Assembly: GCA_934317205.1 (NCBI GenBank)
Contig: CAKREL010000066.1
Coordinates: 1-13,809 of the forward strand
Length of the DNA stretch: 13,809 bases
Direction of reading: 5' to 3'
Source: an uncultured Eubacterium sp.
Lineage (GTDB): Bacteria; Bacillota; Clostridia; Lachnospirales; Lachnospiraceae
The stretch's first letter is position 1, and the number at the start of each line of letters is the position of its first letter. The notes under the pieces were generated by a model. The model saw only the letters and a list, made by a program, of their open reading frames with translations. It was not told the DNA's origin and made no database searches. Positions 13,732-13,809 of the stretch are shown here, piece after piece. Both the position numbers and the translations under genes were made by a program.

Positions 13732-13809
13732 CTATTCAAATAATTTTTTTGCCTTCTCCAGATTCATTTTTCCATTCACTTTCAAATAAATTTTTGTAAT
13801 TTTAAGCGG
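13732..13809 (-). CDS. C-terminal end of a gene running off the right edge
   Basis: Reading the minus strand from the window edge, 25 codons stay open and end with TAG at 13734-13732. The peptide ends in NLEKAKKLFE and includes ITKIYLKVNGKM, which looks like real coding sequence: alternating hydrophobic and charged residues with an amphipathic end. I do not recognise the family from so little sequence. It converges on the sugar locus and could be terminated by the hairpin at 13424-13442. It may instead be a chance open frame. Confidence 0.4.
   Translation of the reverse strand, partial: PLKITKIYLKVNGKMNLEKAKKLFE

Overview
The window looks like a chromosomal segment of a low-GC Firmicute, most likely a gut Lachnospiraceae-type clostridium. 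This rests on AT-rich coding sequence, strong AGGAGG-type ribosome binding sites, a YesM/YesN-type two-component system and CUT1 sugar-transporter genes without an ATPase. The taxonomy is inferred from style, not from a marker gene.

Layout. (1) Positions 1-645: a Phd/YefM-type antitoxin and a ParE/RelE-type toxin with overlapping reading frames and a perfect -10 box at the left edge. (2) 646-1065: no intact gene. It holds tandem terminators, a roughly 45-codon remnant of a phage tail tape-measure protein, and a promoter region with AAAGTTAC repeats. (3) 1066-6866: a tightly packed operon of two sugar ABC permeases, a YesM-type histidine kinase, a YesN-type response regulator and a small metal-dependent amidohydrolase. 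(4) 6870-6944: three perfect copies of a 16-base repeat around an extended -10 promoter, followed by the solute-binding protein gene (6982-8268) and a strong terminator. (5) 8360-13379: a second tight operon of a large GH106-like glycoside hydrolase without signal peptide, a D-2-hydroxyacid dehydrogenase and a DapA/NanA-superfamily aldolase. (6) 13380-13809: no intact gene. It holds a hairpin, a fragment of an unidentified reading frame, a diverged second copy of the 3' end of the left-hand toxin gene, and the last 25 codons of a minus-strand gene that runs off the edge.

How it may work. The kinase and regulator probably sense an extracellular saccharide or a related signal and activate the transporter genes. 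The imported oligosaccharide would be cleaved in the cytoplasm by the GH106-like enzyme. The amidohydrolase (possibly a lactonase), the dehydrogenase and the aldolase would process an unusual sugar or sugar acid released from it. Rhamnose-containing glycans such as rhamnogalacturonan are a reasonable guess from the GH106 likeness and the Yes-type regulators, but the substrate is not determined by the sequence.

Most interesting points. The two transporter promoters share the same architecture: AAAGTTAC repeats 22-23 bp apart, with the proximal repeat exactly 16 bp from an extended -10. The metabolic island lies between two copies of the same toxin-gene 3' end, next to phage debris. The solute-binding protein has a signal peptide in which the lipobox cysteine is replaced by threonine.
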